NCBI GenBank assembly: GCA_013314755.1
Contig: JABUFA010000014.1
Coordinates: 25,051 to 89,050 of the forward strand
Source: Chthonomonadia bacterium
GTDB taxonomy: Bacteria; Armatimonadota; HRBIN16
Direction: 5' to 3'
Length of the DNA stretch: 64,000 nucleotides
Position numbers and translations under genes: made by a program. Below the pieces are notes generated by a model, which saw only the letters and a program-made list of their open reading frames with translations, was not told the DNA's origin and ran no database searches. Positions within the stretch are counted from its first letter, which is position 1, and every line of letters begins with the position of its first letter. Positions 62,736 to 64,000 of the stretch are shown in pieces.

Positions 62736-63776
62736 TTAGTTTTGTGTTTTCAGAGAGCTCCCGCACGATTCCCGGACAATGAGCCGGGTCGGAAGCACAA
62801 TGCACTTGACTGGCATTTCCGTTTCCTGCAGGCGACGCAGGAGGCGTCGAGCAGCTATCTGTCCCATCAGACGCGGGTCCTGGTGCACCGTGGTCAACTG
62901 CAAATGACGCCCTACCTCTGTGTTCCCATAACCCACCACCGCCAGCTGCGCCGGAATGGCGATACCGAGCTCTCTTGCCACATGAGTGGCTTCTGCTGCG
63001 AGGTCATCGTTTGCTGCGAACAGAGCGGTGGGGGGTTCAGGCAGGTCCAGCAGTTCCTCCACGACCTGGCGAATGCGTTCAACAGGCATAAAGAACGAGT
63101 CGCCGCGGATCCATTCTTCGCGAGGTTCGATACCTGACGCCTGCAGGGCAAGCAAGTAACCTGTCCGACGGTCGCGTGCTGCGCTCATCTCCGTGCCTGC
63201 GCTCAGGTGCACGATTCGCCGGTGCCCCAGCTGAATGAGATGTTCTACCAGCAGCCGAGCACCCAGCACGTCGTCGGAGATGACACAGTCCGCTTCGCCC
63301 TCAAAAGTGTGTTCATCCACGATAACCAGAGGCACGCCTTCGCGCTTCAATAGGCGTACCCAGTCGCCCGAAGCTTCACCAGCTACTGCGATGGAGATAA
63401 TACCGTCTACCCGGTGCTCCAGCAGCATCTCCACCTGCCTGGCTTCCAGATCAGCATTATGGCGGGAGTCGGCAAGCAACACGCGGTAATCCTGAGCGGT
63501 GCACACCTCCTGAATGCCATCCATAATCAGCGCGTGGAAACTGCTATCCATACGCGGCATCAGCACTCCGATGGTTTGGGTCTTGCCGCGCACCAGTCCT
63601 CGTGCGAGGCTGTTTGGACGATAACCCAGCTCCTGCGCTGCCTGCCAGATGCGTTTGCGGGTCGCTTCGGGGATAACCACATCTTTGCGCCCGCTCAGCA
63701 CATAAGAGACGGTGGTCTGAGACACCCCCGCCCGTTTTGCCACATCGAGCATGCTTGGTTTACGTCGTGTTGTCAT
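62736..63776 (-). CDS. LacI-family regulator of cassette 4
   Basis: This 346-residue repressor has the LacI HTH at residues 9-30 ([21 protein letters not shown]), the hinge region [20 protein letters not shown], and the sugar-binding fold with [30 protein letters not shown] and [16 protein letters not shown]. It most likely senses a sugar. Its own promoter overlaps an inverted repeat, suggesting autoregulation. ATG 63776; AGAGG upstream. Confidence 0.95.
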   Translation of the reverse strand: MTTRRKPSMLDVAKRAGVSQTTVSYVLSGRKDVVIPEATRKRIWQAAQELGYRPNSLARGLVRGKTQTIGVLMPRMDSSFHALIMDGIQEVCTAQDYRVLLADSRHNADLEARQVEMLLEHRVDGIISIAVAGEASGDWVRLLKREGVPLVIVDEHTFEGEADCVISDDVLGARLLVEHLIQLGHRRIVHLSAGTEMSAARDRRTGYLLALQASGIEPREEWIRGDSFFMPVERIRQVVEELLDLPEPPTALFAANDDLAAEATHVARELGIAIPAQLAVVGYGNTEVGRHLQLTTVHQDPRLMGQIAARRLLRRLQETEMPVKCIVLPTRLIVRESCGSSLKTQN

Positions 63777-63786
63777 GCTTCCTCTG

Positions 63787-63834
63787 ATTATTGAAAGGCA
63801 TCACTGAAAGGTTTCACTGATACGCTTCAATAAT
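63787..63834 (-). promoter_or_regulatory. Operator region of the cassette-4 LacI regulator
   Basis: ATTATTGAA (63787-63795) and TTCAATAAT (63826-63834) are inverted 9-base arms. Between them lie two TGAAAGG copies at 63792 and 63805 and a small palindrome TGAAAGGTTTCA (63805-63816). The right arm overlaps the -10. Confidence 0.55.
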
Positions 63835-63858
63835 ACCACAGCGCACAGGAATTTGCAA
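63830..63858 (-). promoter_or_regulatory. Sigma-70 promoter of cassette-4 operon
   Basis: TTGCAA (63858-63853) and TATTAT (63835-63830) on the minus strand are 17 bases apart. They lie 54 bases before the LacI ATG. Confidence 0.7.
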
Positions 63859-64000
63859 GGGATAGGAAAGATTGTGTGCGTTCCTTTGATGGTTGGCGAA
63901 TGCAACCAAAAAGAAAGCAACAGCCAAAACACACAACAACCACAAACCTCCACCCATCATCGCAAATCCCTACCACCACTGAACACCACACACCGCCAAA

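Noticed and set aside
63895..64000. CRISPR array or leader at the right edge
   Set aside because: No repeat unit recurs with spacers; the sequence is only low in G.

Overview
The window is a chromosomal segment of a fairly GC-rich, probably diderm bacterium. The best fit is Armatimonadota or a close relative, and this is inference rather than proof. The reasons are four DUF1559-type prepilins with H-X9-DG tails placed at glycan-utilisation loci, a DUF6785-type membrane protein, two outer-membrane-barrel candidates ending in Phe, and TaqI-type restriction-modification genes. No rRNA, tRNA, CRISPR array, transposase or prophage gene was recognised.

1-15.4 kb, all on the minus strand, is core and signalling DNA. 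It holds rarA (cut by the left edge), a proline-rich membrane protein, comM/yifB, a REC-PilZ protein, an NtrC-type activator without its DNA-binding domain, a GAF-rich histidine kinase, a Wzt/Wzm-type exporter pair, DedA, a GT4 glycosyltransferase, a HTH protein, queA and a DUF2905 protein. A textbook sigma-54 promoter lies exactly between the activator gene and the REC-PilZ gene, so kinase, activator, promoter and output form a compact circuit.

15.5-35.7 kb and 56-64 kb are carbohydrate loci. Four times the same set recurs: a one-component regulator (ArsR-like twice, GntR/LacI-like, LacI), a type IV prepilin-like protein, and a 52-71 residue single-pass membrane protein. In three cases enzymes follow. 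Set 1 is followed by a BNR sialidase-like protein, a GHL6-type hydrolase, an ABC sugar importer without its ATPase, an aldo/keto reductase, a GH140-like protein and a PhoPQ-type protein. Set 2 is followed by GH43. Set 4 is followed by a nucleoside hydrolase, a DUF6785 protein and a large GH-like protein. Sets 1, 2 and 4 have a near-consensus sigma-70 promoter with a palindrome at or beside the -10; set 3 has a good promoter and only a weak inverted repeat upstream. This recurrent regulator-pilin-anchor cassette is the best candidate for an undescribed system: substrate-controlled surface pilins for glycan capture.

35.7-46.4 kb holds mannonate-dehydratase-like and SDR genes (minus). A tight plus-strand run follows: divergent DprA, a shortened PmeII-like restriction protein, class II aldolase, an unusually long alcohol dehydrogenase, TaqI-like methyltransferase and TaqI-like endonuclease. 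Citrate synthase and class II FBP aldolase are on the minus strand. The endonuclease gene and the first half of the PmeII-like gene are clearly AT-richer than their neighbours.

46.5-56 kb holds a 1164-residue barrel protein with about six 76-residue repeats, a zinc-finger anti-sigma protein translationally coupled to it, a second barrel protein that shares an N-terminal domain with the first, and priA on the plus strand.
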